Assembly: GCA_937140905.1 (NCBI GenBank)
Contig: CAKZQO010000307.1
Location: 1 to 32,173, forward strand
Source: an uncultured Spirochaeta sp.
GTDB lineage: Bacteria; Spirochaetota; Spirochaetia; DTKZ01
Reading direction: 5' to 3'
DNA length: 32,173 nucleotides
Shown: positions 14,886 to 21,709 of the stretch, piece by piece
How the letters are laid out: each line of letters begins with the position of its first letter
How positions within the stretch are numbered: position 1 is the first letter of the stretch
Program-made: the position numbers and the translations under genes
Notes under the pieces: generated by a model
Databases searched by the model: none
Seen by the model: the letters and a program-made list of their open reading frames with translations, nothing else
What the model was told of the DNA's origin: nothing

Positions 14886-16975
14886 GTATCCAATGGCTGA
14901 AAGCCAGCGGTGTTCGGGATGAGTCTCCATCGGTGGGTGTCCGATTCGTGGTAAAGCGAAACGGGACTCTGGAAAAGTACAACCGGGAGAAGATCTTCAA
15001 CGCTATCCACAAGGCCATTCGGGCAGTGCGAAACCAGGAGGATCCAAAACTCGCAGAAGAGCTCACCCGGGAAGTGGAAAAGAAACTGATGGACTTCATG
15101 AAGGGCAGACATCCCAACTCTGCTCCCGCAATCGAAGAAATCCAAGATTTGGTGGAAACCGTTCTGATCGAAGCAAAACAGGTGGATATCGCCAAAGCGT
15201 ACATCCTGTATCGGGCGCGGCACGAGGTAATGCGGGATACCCAGAAATTGATGCTAGACATCAACAGCACGATGGATGGATACCTGAACCAGACGGACTG
15301 GAGGGTGAATGAGAATGCGAATGTCAATTTTTCACTGGGAGGTCTCATTCTCCATAACTCCGGCACCATCACAGCCAACTATTGGCTAAAGAACATCTAT
15401 CCCGAACCCATAGCCGAAGCCCATCGGAATGCAGATTTTCATATCCACGATCTTTCCATGTTTTCCGGGTACTGCGCCGGCTGGTCATTGCGTCAGCTCA
15501 TAGAGGAAGGACTGGGAGGAGTGCCTGACAAGATTACCAGTAAACCGGCGCGTCACCTTTCCACGTTGATCCAGCAGATCGTGAATTTCCTGGGCATCAT
15601 GCAGAACGAATGGGCAGGAGCACAGGCGTTTTCCAGCTTCGACACCTACCTAGCTCCTTTCGTTAAGGCGGATGGGCTAGATGAGGATGAGGTCACCCAA
15701 TGCATCCAGAGTTTCGTTTTTGGGGTAAACACTCCCTCCCGATGGGGAAGTCAGGCTCCTTTCACCAACATCACCCTCGACTGGACAGTGCCGGAAGACC
15801 TCCTGGACAAGCCCGCCATCGTAGGAGGAAAACCTGCCCCATTTACTTATGGGGAGTGCCAGAACGAGATGGACATGATCAACCGGGCTTTCATCAAACT
15901 AATGCTCCAGGGGGATGCCAATGGACGGGGATTCCAGTACCCCATACCTACGTACAACATCACCCGCACCTTCGACTGGGAAAGCGAGAACGCTCGCCTG
16001 CTCTTCGAAATGACTTCCAAGTATGGAACGCCCTACTTCCAGAATTTCATCAATTCGGACTTGCGGCCTGGAGACGTACGTTCTATGTGCTGCCGGTTGC
16101 AACTGGACAAGCGAGAATTACGGAAACGGGGAGGAGGGCTGTTCGGTTCGGATGAACTTACCGGATCCATCGGAGTGGTAACCATCAATCTGCCCAGGAT
16201 CGGGTATCTAGCGGAATCTCGAAGGGACTTTTTCCAGAAGTTGGACCACCTGATGGATCTGGCTGCTGAGTCTCTCACAATCAAACGAAAAGTGATCGGT
16301 AGGCTTCTGGAAGCGGGGCTATTTCCCTACACGAGAAGGTACTTGAAAACCCTCAACAACCATTTCTCCACCATCGGAATCTGCGGGATGAACGAATGTT
16401 TGCTGAACTTCCTGGGTAAAGATATCGTTTCCAACGAGGGAAAACAGTTCGCCCTAGAGGTTCTCGAGCATATGCGGGAACGACTGGTACTCTACCAAAC
16501 CGACACGGGAGATCTCTTCAACCTGGAGGCTACTCCCGCAGAAAGCACTTCGTACCGGTTAGCGAAACACGACAAAGAAAAGTTTGCCGACATCATTACC
16601 GCTGGCGAACGGGAACCCTACTACACCAACTCCACCCAGATTCCAGTGAACTACCGTATGGACATCTTCGATGCCCTGGACCATCAAGAAGAAATCCAAA
16701 CGAAATACACGGGAGGGACCGTGTTCCACGCCTTCATTGGGGAGGCGATCGAGGATTGGAGGGCTTGTAGGAATCTGGTACGGGCGATAGCCGAAAACTA
16801 CCGTATTCCCTATTTCACCATTACCCCAACCTTCTCCATCTGTCCTGTTCATGGATACCTTTCGGGAGAACACATGACCTGTCCCAAATGCGAAGCGGAA
16901 TTAAAGGAAGCCCTGCAAAGGAAGATCAGGGACCTAGAAAAAGAACGGGAACTTATTTTGATCAATGCCAAATAA
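14882..16975 (+). CDS. nrdD: Anaerobic (class III) ribonucleotide reductase, catalytic chain without the glycyl-radical segment
   Basis: A 697-residue NrdD chain. An ATP cone (about 20-110, RFVVKRNGTLEKYN) is followed by the ten-stranded barrel with YCAGWSLRQLIEEG (C198) and the active-site loop RSMCCRLQLD (C403/C404; the thiyl-radical cysteine is expected here). A C-terminal metal site of C654, H657, C667 and C670 follows, in CPVHGYLSGEHMTCPKC. The enzyme reduces ribonucleotides to deoxyribonucleotides without oxygen. The chain then ends in a charged 27-residue helix-like tail. The RxxGY(Y/L) glycyl-radical motif that normally follows the zinc site is absent and is instead encoded by the next gene. 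Alone, this chain should be inactive. Confidence 0.95.
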   Translation: MSIQWLKASGVRDESPSVGVRFVVKRNGTLEKYNREKIFNAIHKAIRAVRNQEDPKLAEELTREVEKKLMDFMKGRHPNSAPAIEEIQDLVETVLIEAKQVDIAKAYILYRARHEVMRDTQKLMLDINSTMDGYLNQTDWRVNENANVNFSLGGLILHNSGTITANYWLKNIYPEPIAEAHRNADFHIHDLSMFSGYCAGWSLRQLIEEGLGGVPDKITSKPARHLSTLIQQIVNFLGIMQNEWAGAQAFSSFDTYLAPFVKADGLDEDEVTQCIQSFVFGVNTPSRWGSQAPFTNITLDWTVPEDLLDKPAIVGGKPAPFTYGECQNEMDMINRAFIKLMLQGDANGRGFQYPIPTYNITRTFDWESENARLLFEMTSKYGTPYFQNFINSDLRPGDVRSMCCRLQLDKRELRKRGGGLFGSDELTGSIGVVTINLPRIGYLAESRRDFFQKLDHLMDLAAESLTIKRKVIGRLLEAGLFPYTRRYLKTLNNHFSTIGICGMNECLLNFLGKDIVSNEGKQFALEVLEHMRERLVLYQTDTGDLFNLEATPAESTSYRLAKHDKEKFADIITAGEREPYYTNSTQIPVNYRMDIFDALDHQEEIQTKYTGGTVFHAFIGEAIEDWRACRNLVRAIAENYRIPYFTITPTFSICPVHGYLSGEHMTCPKCEAELKEALQRKIRDLEKERELILINAK

Positions 16976-16978
16976 CCT

Positions 16979-16986
16979 AGGAGGAG
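16979..16986 (+). promoter_or_regulatory. Ribosome binding site of the glycyl-radical gene
   Basis: TAGGAGGA lies 7 bases before ATG 16994, inside the 18-base gap after the nrdD stop. A site this close to consensus argues that the glycyl-radical protein is made by fresh initiation rather than only by readthrough of the nrdD stop codon. Confidence 0.8.
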
Positions 16987-16993
16987 TACACAC

Positions 16994-17470
16994 ATGAGGA
17001 CCCTACAGGAAATAGATGCGGAACTTGCCCAATTGAGGGCACAGATGGAATCGGTACAGGGAACGGAGTGTGAAGTGTATACCCGGATTGTGGGTTACTA
17101 CCGTTCCCTTAGGAATTGGAACAAAGGAAAGAAGGAAGAGTATCGATTACGGGTAACCTTTGATCCACCAAAAGAAGAAGATCCGAATAAGGCCAGCCGG
17201 CAAGTTGCCGAATATCGGTACTTCTATCGAAAGACATGCCCCAATTGTCCTCCGGTGAAAGAGTATGTTTCCCAGTTGCCCCTGTCCGGTAAACAGGTGG
17301 ATGTGGATACGGAAGAGGGGTTGTCGGAAGCGCAAATGTATCAGATCCTCTCAACTCCCACGGTCCTTTTCTTCGACAAGAATGGCCGCCCCATCCATGA
17401 GGCGCATACGGTAGATCAACTGGAGGATCTTCGACCTCGATTGTCTATGCAATGGTCCGATTCGCATTAG
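16994..17470 (+). CDS. Separate glycyl-radical subunit of class III ribonucleotide reductase fused to a thioredoxin/glutaredoxin-like domain
   Basis: A 158-residue protein in three parts. Residues 1-23 are a charged, probably coiled-coil helix (LQEIDAELAQLRAQMESV). Residues 25-56 are the C-terminal segment of NrdD, with the radical glycine G34 in TRIVGYYRSLRNWNKGKKEEY. Residues about 70-155 look like a thioredoxin/glutaredoxin fold, with redox motif CPNC (C82, C85) and the cis-proline region STPTVLFF near residue 120. It should insert G34 into the NrdD active site, be activated by NrdG, and perhaps also supply electrons through C82/C85. It is in the same frame as nrdD, one TAA and six codons downstream, and overlaps nrdG by 19 bases. 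The domain reading is firm; the joint function is inferred. Confidence 0.88.
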   Translation: MRTLQEIDAELAQLRAQMESVQGTECEVYTRIVGYYRSLRNWNKGKKEEYRLRVTFDPPKEEDPNKASRQVAEYRYFYRKTCPNCPPVKEYVSQLPLSGKQVDVDTEEGLSEAQMYQILSTPTVLFFDKNGRPIHEAHTVDQLEDLRPRLSMQWSDSH

Positions 17471-18177
17471 AAAAAACGAGTCTTATCGATTATCCGGGAT
17501 TGGTAGCTGCCATTCTCTTCGCGCGGGGATGTAACCTCCGGTGTCCCTACTGTCACAACCCAGAACTTGTGGAAGGCCCAGAACCAGAAGGGATGGAGAG
17601 CTGGGAAACCATCCTGCGGTTCCTCGAAAAGAGAAGATCCGTCCTACAAGGGGTTTGCATTTCCGGCGGAGAACCCCTTCTCGTTTCCGAATTGCAGTGT
17701 TTCATTAAGGATATCCAGAAATTAGGGTACAAGGTGAAGGTCGATACCAATGGCACCAAGCCGGAAGCTCTCGAAGAGCTTCAGCCGGATTACATCGCGA
17801 TGGATGTGAAAACCTCTCCAAATAAATATACCCTTGTAGGGGGAGGTAAAGGAACGGGCATTGCGGTGCTGGAATCGGCCCGTTTACTCATTCGTCGGAG
17901 TATTCCCCATGAGTTTCGGATCACGGTGGCACCGGAAATTTTCGACCTCTCCGATGCCAGAGAGTGGGCAACTTATTTGAAGGGAACCATGCAGGTAGTA
18001 CTTAGCGGGGTACGCTTGCAGCATGTCCTAGATCCAGATTATGGGCGCAGGGTAACCCCCTACCCTGATTCTTTCCTTCAGGAAGTAAAGGATCAGTTTC
18101 AAAAAGCGGGTATTCCTTGTCGAATCCGAGGAGAAACGAGTAGGGAATCCGCTCAAACGTTGAAGGATCTTTTTTAG
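17452..18177 (+). CDS. nrdG: Anaerobic ribonucleotide reductase activating enzyme (radical SAM, NrdG2 type)
   Basis: A 241-residue radical S-adenosylmethionine enzyme. The [4Fe-4S] motif is C27, C31 and C34 (CNLRCPYC), preceded by KTSLIDYPG and followed by HNPELV, the pattern of the NrdG2-type activase. The SGGEPL motif near residue 72 contacts SAM. It generates the glycyl radical, here presumably on G34 of the neighbouring small protein rather than on NrdD itself. The start lies inside the end of the preceding gene (19-base overlap), implying translational coupling. The TAG stop coincides with the last three bases of the tRNA gene on the other strand. Confidence 0.95.
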   Translation: MVRFALEKTSLIDYPGLVAAILFARGCNLRCPYCHNPELVEGPEPEGMESWETILRFLEKRRSVLQGVCISGGEPLLVSELQCFIKDIQKLGYKVKVDTNGTKPEALEELQPDYIAMDVKTSPNKYTLVGGGKGTGIAVLESARLLIRRSIPHEFRITVAPEIFDLSDAREWATYLKGTMQVVLSGVRLQHVLDPDYGRRVTPYPDSFLQEVKDQFQKAGIPCRIRGETSRESAQTLKDLF

Positions 18178-18247
18178 TGGCGAAGGGACTTGAACCCCTG
18201 ACCAAGCGGATATGAGCCGCTTGCTCTACCGACTGAGCTACGCCACC
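18175..18247 (-). tRNA. tRNA-Met (anticodon CAT)
   Basis: Read on the minus strand, 73 bases fold into a full cloverleaf: acceptor GGTGGCG/CGCCACT with a G1-U72 wobble, and D arm GCTC/GAGC. The anticodon arm is AGCGG/CCGCT with loop CTCATAT, and the T arm has loop TTCAAGT. The anticodon is CAT. The 1-72 pair and the lack of three G-C pairs in the anticodon stem argue against initiator tRNA. An Ile2 tRNA (lysidine-modified CAT) cannot be excluded by eye. The 3' CCA is not encoded. Its last three bases overlap the nrdG stop codon. Confidence 0.93.
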
Positions 18248-18265
18248 TTGGTTGAAAGCATAGGA

Positions 18266-18295
18266 ACTATACCAATAGGGCTAAATCTCTGTCAA
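18266..18295 (-). promoter_or_regulatory. Promoter of the tRNA-Met gene
   Basis: On the minus strand, TTGACA (18290-18295), an 18-base spacer and TATAGT (18266-18271) form a strong sigma-70 promoter. The -10 box ends 18 bases before the mature tRNA 5' end, so a short 5' leader is expected, to be removed by RNase P. Confidence 0.8.
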
Positions 18296-18312
18296 GAGTT
18301 GAGGTTGCAAAG

Positions 18313-18711
18313 ATGAAACACACCTGTACATTAACGGTTCGGAGTTATGAATGTGATAGTTACGGCCACGTGAACAATGCGGTATACCTCCAGTATCTAG
18401 AGTATGCCCGAATGGAATTTTTAAAAGACCTAGGATTCGACTATACGTCCTTTCGAAAGGCAGGTTTAGGGTTAGTGGTCGCCCGAGTGTGCATCACATA
18501 TAAACTACCTGCTCTATATGGGGATCAGCTTACAATCGTTACCGAACCAATTCGCTTTAGAGGAGCTTTCGGTGTGTTCCGGCAAGAGGTTTTTCGAGAA
18601 AAGACCCTCCTAGCAACGGCTGAAGTAAGTTGGTTTTGTGTGAATGGGGAAGGGAAACCCACTCCCCTTCCGCCAGAGTTTGCTTTGAAAGAATTGAAAC
18701 CTTCCCCCTGA
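18313..18711 (+). CDS. Acyl-CoA thioesterase, YbgC/FadM-like (4-hydroxybenzoyl-CoA thioesterase superfamily)
   Basis: A 132-residue hot-dog-fold thioesterase. The signature RSYECDSYGHVNNAVYLQYL (residues about 9-28) carries the catalytic aspartate and the HVNN stretch of YbgC/FadM-type enzymes that hydrolyse acyl-CoA thioesters. The length is typical (about 130-140). Its physiological substrate is unknown. It is a single gene divergent from the tRNA. GAGG lies 8 bases before the ATG. A 6-bp hairpin (18719-18735) follows the stop without a T-run. Confidence 0.9.
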   Translation: MKHTCTLTVRSYECDSYGHVNNAVYLQYLEYARMEFLKDLGFDYTSFRKAGLGLVVARVCITYKLPALYGDQLTIVTEPIRFRGAFGVFRQEVFREKTLLATAEVSWFCVNGEGKPTPLPPEFALKELKPSP

Positions 18712-18718
18712 AGGGTGC

Positions 18719-18735
18719 TTCTCATAACCTGAGAA
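18719..18735 (+). terminator. Weak hairpin after the thioesterase gene
   Basis: TTCTCA, a 5-base loop and TGAGAA form a perfect 6-bp stem starting 8 bases after the stop codon. No run of T follows, so if it terminates transcription it is weak or factor-dependent. It may only protect the mRNA 3' end. Confidence 0.25.
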
Positions 18736-18742
18736 TTCCTCC

Positions 18743-18771
18743 TCGCAAAATTCTATCAACTACGGTATAAT
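18743..18771 (+). promoter_or_regulatory. Promoter of the ATPase-PilZ unit (leaderless start)
   Basis: A perfect -10 box TATAAT (18766-18771) ends 8 bases before the ATG at 18780. The -35 region (TCGCAA at 18743-18748, 17-base spacer) is weak. No Shine-Dalgarno sequence lies before the ATG, so transcription probably begins at or within two bases of the start codon. Confidence 0.65.
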
Positions 18772-18779
18772 AGGGTTCG

Positions 18780-19328
18780 ATGGCAACTCCGAGCTGCTCT
18801 ATCCTATTCAGGAAAAAACGTCTACGCGAGCTTCGCTTCAACATTCTACCCCACTGTAGAATTCACCAAATCGTTCCAGTTCTTAATGCCATCTCCTTTT
18901 ACCCAGCTTTAGCCAATAGAGATCATATTGCCTATGCCCTGTTGGAACTTATCAACAATTCCCTCCGCGCCCATAGGGAAAAGGGTGTAAACGATCCCAT
19001 TCTAGTCAAACTCAACGCAGGGAAATCGCACCTTCGAATCGAAGTAAAAGACAAGGGAGGGGGATTCGATCCCCACAAACTGCCCTACGACCTATTTGAC
19101 ACGAACATTCCAGAAAACTTGAATACCGATCCATTTTTACAGTATCGAAGGATCCATGAAAACAAACGGTTTGGCATGGGTTTGATCATCGCAAAGCGAG
19201 TTTTCCATCGTTTTACTCTTCAGTTCGTAGATCAGGAAGGGCAACCGCGTCCGTGGGGGGATCCCAACATCGTGGGAACGCATATCCTTGCAGATTTTAG
19301 CCCCTGTGACACGGAACACATCATCTAG
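18780..19328 (+). CDS. Stand-alone histidine-kinase-like (Bergerat) ATPase domain protein
   Basis: A 182-residue soluble protein made almost entirely of one GHKL/HATPase domain. The N-box is LLELINNSLRAH (N59-N60), the G1 box DKGGGFDP and the G2 box FGMGLIIAKRV. There is no dimerisation/phospho-acceptor histidine domain and no sensor, so it is not a complete kinase. Similar free domains act as anti-sigma kinases (RsbW/SpoIIAB) or partner with separate receivers; which applies here is unknown. It is followed 16 bases later by a PilZ gene in the same direction, so the two are likely co-transcribed and may work together. Confidence 0.8.
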   Translation: MATPSCSILFRKKRLRELRFNILPHCRIHQIVPVLNAISFYPALANRDHIAYALLELINNSLRAHREKGVNDPILVKLNAGKSHLRIEVKDKGGGFDPHKLPYDLFDTNIPENLNTDPFLQYRRIHENKRFGMGLIIAKRVFHRFTLQFVDQEGQPRPWGDPNIVGTHILADFSPCDTEHII

Positions 19329-19344
19329 AGCGAGGCAGGAACCT

Positions 19345-19698
19345 ATGGGTAAAAACAAACGAAAAGAAAAGAGAGAACCCTGTTATGGAAAGTTGATTTT
19401 CCTGGCTAACGATGTTCCTGCCTATATCCGGGATATCAGTGAACAGGGAATGCGGATCGACGTTCCGGTACCCTTCGAACCCTGTGTGAATCCCCAGGAT
19501 ACTTGCACCGTGAAGATCCTTCCGGAAGGAGATGCGGTATTCGAACCCTTCATTGCGGAAATCGAGATCCGCTGGATCCGCACAGATCCTGTCTTCACCA
19601 GTATCGGAGCAAAACTAAACCGTTTCGAAGAAGGGAAGAAAGGAGCCTATGATATCCTCCTCTCCCTCTATAGATCCCACTCTTCCGATGATGGGTAA
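19345..19698 (+). CDS. Small PilZ domain protein
   Basis: A 117-residue protein with a basic N terminus followed by a single PilZ-like beta-barrel. The second c-di-GMP motif, D-x-S-x-x-G, is clear in RDISEQGMRI. The first motif (RxxxR) is degenerate: KREPCYGK has only one suitable arginine, so c-di-GMP binding is uncertain. I chose ATG 19345 because AGGA lies 4 bases upstream and the product begins with the PilZ region. An upstream in-frame start at 19288 would overlap the ATPase gene. Its 3' end overlaps that of the opposing PilZ gene by 31 bases. Confidence 0.75.
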   Translation: MGKNKRKEKREPCYGKLIFLANDVPAYIRDISEQGMRIDVPVPFEPCVNPQDTCTVKILPEGDAVFEPFIAEIEIRWIRTDPVFTSIGAKLNRFEEGKKGAYDILLSLYRSHSSDDG

Positions 19699-20909
19699 AA
19701 GTCCGGAACTTCAGTGGTTCCGTACAAGTATTCCATTAGGAAAAGCCGATCTGCCTCCTGGATGTCGAGGAACATAATCCCAATGTATAGATGAGTCTGG
19801 TCGGTGAACTTCCGCATCACCCGACCTCCGATCTTGAGATTCCGTCCTCCAATGGATAGGGTAAACTCCAGATCCATGAATAGCTGGAAAAGGGATTCGT
19901 ACGGTTCCCGCGGAAGGGCAAACAGGATTCCCGAAGCACTTATGTCAACGATCTCAGCGGTATCGACTTTCTCTTTTACTGGTTCTCCCTTGAAATACCC
20001 GTTTACCATGAGACTATAGGATAGCAAACGAGCAAACTGGCTTACGAACTCCACCACTTTCTGGTTATATCGCCCCCCTCCTTCTTTGAACATCCCAAGG
20101 TAGAGGTATCCTACCACATATTGGTGAAAGAGGATCGGACAGTACAGTTCCTGCAGGATCCCTTTCCGTTCTTTTTCTTTATTTACCGTAGCAATGGTTT
20201 GGAGAACATCGAACAGTTCTTTGCCTCGGTTCGTTTCCGAAAGGATCACCTCTTCCTGGGTCAGGATCTTGGCGGAGAGAATGAGATCCTTCTCTGGGAT
20301 ATTGGGATTGATGCTCTGGGGATAGAGGAATATCTTGCCTGTGTGAGCAATGAGTTGTTCTTCGAAGGTTTCCGGTTTGCGTTCCCGGAACATAACAATT
20401 TTATGTTCTGAAGATAGTTCTCTTGCCTTTTCCCTAAAGGCTTGAAGAAGGTTCGTGATCTTGGAAGCATCGAAATTGGCGGTTGCTGCGGGCTCTTCTG
20501 GGACGTCGTAGCTTTCCGACTTGGGAAAGTTTAACTCTACCTTTTCCCCTTGAACAAGAAAGGAGATACCCACGTCCCCTGGCGGGGTAACCCGTTCGTA
20601 CCCCCGGGAGAGATCCCGATAAATACCCTTTGGGAATGCTACCCTTACTTCTTCCTTATCAAAAGCGATCAAGTGGGAACGAAAGGTCATGCGGGCTCCT
20701 CGGAACTTGAAGAACAGATCCACCTTTTCCCCATTCCGTAAAGGTTCTTTGGGAATATCCACATATTTCAGCACGATATCTGAGGGATTTACTTCCTTCA
20801 GAGTACAAGAGATCCAATGGTTCCTATACCGCATTTCCATTGGCGCTGCTTTTTCCGAGAGTGATTTGAGGATGAATTCCTTCTCGATGCGGGATACTGC
20901 TGTACTCAT
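19668..20909 (-). CDS. PilZ protein with N-terminal YcgR/DUF1577-like region and GAF-like middle
   Basis: A 413-residue cytoplasmic protein. The N-terminal part (about 20-130) resembles the YcgR-N/PilZN barrel that precedes PilZ domains. The middle (about 160-300) looks GAF-like: it contains LYCPILFHQYVVGYLYLG. The C-terminal PilZ domain has D-x-S-x-x-G in EIVDISASGILF. This layout recalls spirochaetal DUF1577/PilZ proteins. I chose ATG 20909; the frame also opens at a TTG 27 bases upstream. TATTAT lies 8 bases before the ATG and no ribosome binding site is present, so this too may be leaderless, though the -35 box is poor. It is a probable c-di-GMP effector. Confidence 0.72.
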   Translation of the reverse strand: MSTAVSRIEKEFILKSLSEKAAPMEMRYRNHWISCTLKEVNPSDIVLKYVDIPKEPLRNGEKVDLFFKFRGARMTFRSHLIAFDKEEVRVAFPKGIYRDLSRGYERVTPPGDVGISFLVQGEKVELNFPKSESYDVPEEPAATANFDASKITNLLQAFREKARELSSEHKIVMFRERKPETFEEQLIAHTGKIFLYPQSINPNIPEKDLILSAKILTQEEVILSETNRGKELFDVLQTIATVNKEKERKGILQELYCPILFHQYVVGYLYLGMFKEGGGRYNQKVVEFVSQFARLLSYSLMVNGYFKGEPVKEKVDTAEIVDISASGILFALPREPYESLFQLFMDLEFTLSIGGRNLKIGGRVMRKFTDQTHLYIGIMFLDIQEADRLFLMEYLYGTTEVPDFYPSSEEWDL

Positions 20910-20942
20910 CGACTTAAATAATAGCAAAGATCCCAAAAAAAA

Positions 20943-21629
20943 TCATTCTTTGAAGGGATCGAAATTCTCTTTTCCCTTAGTAGCTTTTTGCGCTGATTGG
21001 GAAGAGGATCCCTTCAAGGCAAATTCGGTCCAATCGAGGAAGAAATCGGCTACATACCATTTTGTTTCTTGTTTCTCTAAAAGAATAGAACCCGTAAAAC
21101 TTCTTTCTTCCTGTAGTACTCGGAACGGAATCTCGATTACACCCAAAGGAGATTCACTCACCCTTCCAAACCGGATCTCCCTAAACGAGATCGATTTACC
21201 CTGCCACTGTTTCAAATCCTCTTCCAGAAACCAGCGGTTATCAGGATGGAGGAGTTCTATCAAGGAACTGCCCTGTTGGACTCGGGCAAAGAACTCTTCT
21301 ACCACCTTCACCGCATCTTGGACCGTGGAATCCAGGGGTTTGAGTTCCCCTAGTTCGAAATCCCTCGGATAGATTCTCTGAGTAGGTACTCCAAAGAGAG
21401 GATCCAGGGAAATGGGTTTTTCTTCGGTCAGCGGGGATGGAGGGGATGTTTTTTTGGCAGTATCTTTCTTTCCCACCATGGGAACCCTCTGTTCCTTTGA
21501 AGCGTCGGGTGTAGGTACGGGAACAGGTTGGGATGGAGGAGGGCTACTTTGGGAAGTTCTTCCCGAGCACCCGTCGAGTAAAAATAGGATGCATCCGAGT
21601 ATGACAAACCCCCTTATACTAATCCTCAT
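20943..21629 (-). CDS. Putative lipoprotein, unknown function
   Basis: A 228-residue exported protein. The N terminus has a basic start, a hydrophobic core and lipobox LLDGC (C21), so it should be lipidated and anchored in a membrane. A proline- and serine-rich linker (about 25-75) follows, then a compact domain (about 95-220) that I do not recognise; it holds WFLEEDL and a final WYVADFFLDW. It lies just upstream of the PilZ/GAF-like gene on the same strand. A promoter reads into the ATG with no leader, divergent from the HD hydrolase gene. Confidence 0.8.
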   Translation of the reverse strand: MRISIRGFVILGCILFLLDGCSGRTSQSSPPPSQPVPVPTPDASKEQRVPMVGKKDTAKKTSPPSPLTEEKPISLDPLFGVPTQRIYPRDFELGELKPLDSTVQDAVKVVEEFFARVQQGSSLIELLHPDNRWFLEEDLKQWQGKSISFREIRFGRVSESPLGVIEIPFRVLQEERSFTGSILLEKQETKWYVADFFLDWTEFALKGSSSQSAQKATKGKENFDPFKE

Positions 21630-21637
21630 CTATATGT

Positions 21638-21666
21638 ATGGTACTCATGTTCCCATGAAAGGTCAA
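21638..21666 (-). promoter_or_regulatory. Promoter of the lipoprotein gene (leaderless start)
   Basis: On the minus strand, TTGACC (21661-21666), a 17-base spacer and TACCAT (21638-21643) lie with the -10 box ending 8 bases before the ATG at 21629. No Shine-Dalgarno sequence is present. The -35 box is 6 bases from that of the divergent promoter for the HD gene. Confidence 0.6.
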
Positions 21667-21672
21667 AGCCTC

Positions 21673-21701
21673 TTGAAGAGGGGGAGCTGGCACGGTACAC
21701 T
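21673..21701 (+). promoter_or_regulatory. Promoter of the HD hydrolase gene (leaderless start)
   Basis: TTGAAG (21673-21678), a 17-base spacer and TACACT (21696-21701) end 8 bases before ATG 21710. An AGGA lies only 2 bases from the ATG, too close to act as a ribosome binding site. A leaderless transcript is predicted. Confidence 0.6.
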
Positions 21702-21709
21702 CCAGGACT

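Noticed and set aside
14294-15223. A 309-codon minus-strand frame opposite nrdR and the start of nrdD
   Set aside because: It is the antisense shadow of two well-recognised genes. Its product shows no domain and has low-complexity serine/arginine runs typical of shadow frames.
16970-17000. A frameshift or assembly error as the cause of the short NrdD
   Set aside because: The two genes are in the same frame, so no insertion or deletion is needed. A near-consensus ribosome binding site and a sensible start codon follow the stop. A single miscalled base in TAA cannot be excluded without reads.
18175-18247. Initiator tRNA-fMet or tRNA-Ile2 reading of the CAT tRNA
   Set aside because: The 1-72 position is paired and the anticodon stem lacks the three G-C pairs of initiators. 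Ile2 cannot be fully excluded, but elongator Met is the simpler call.
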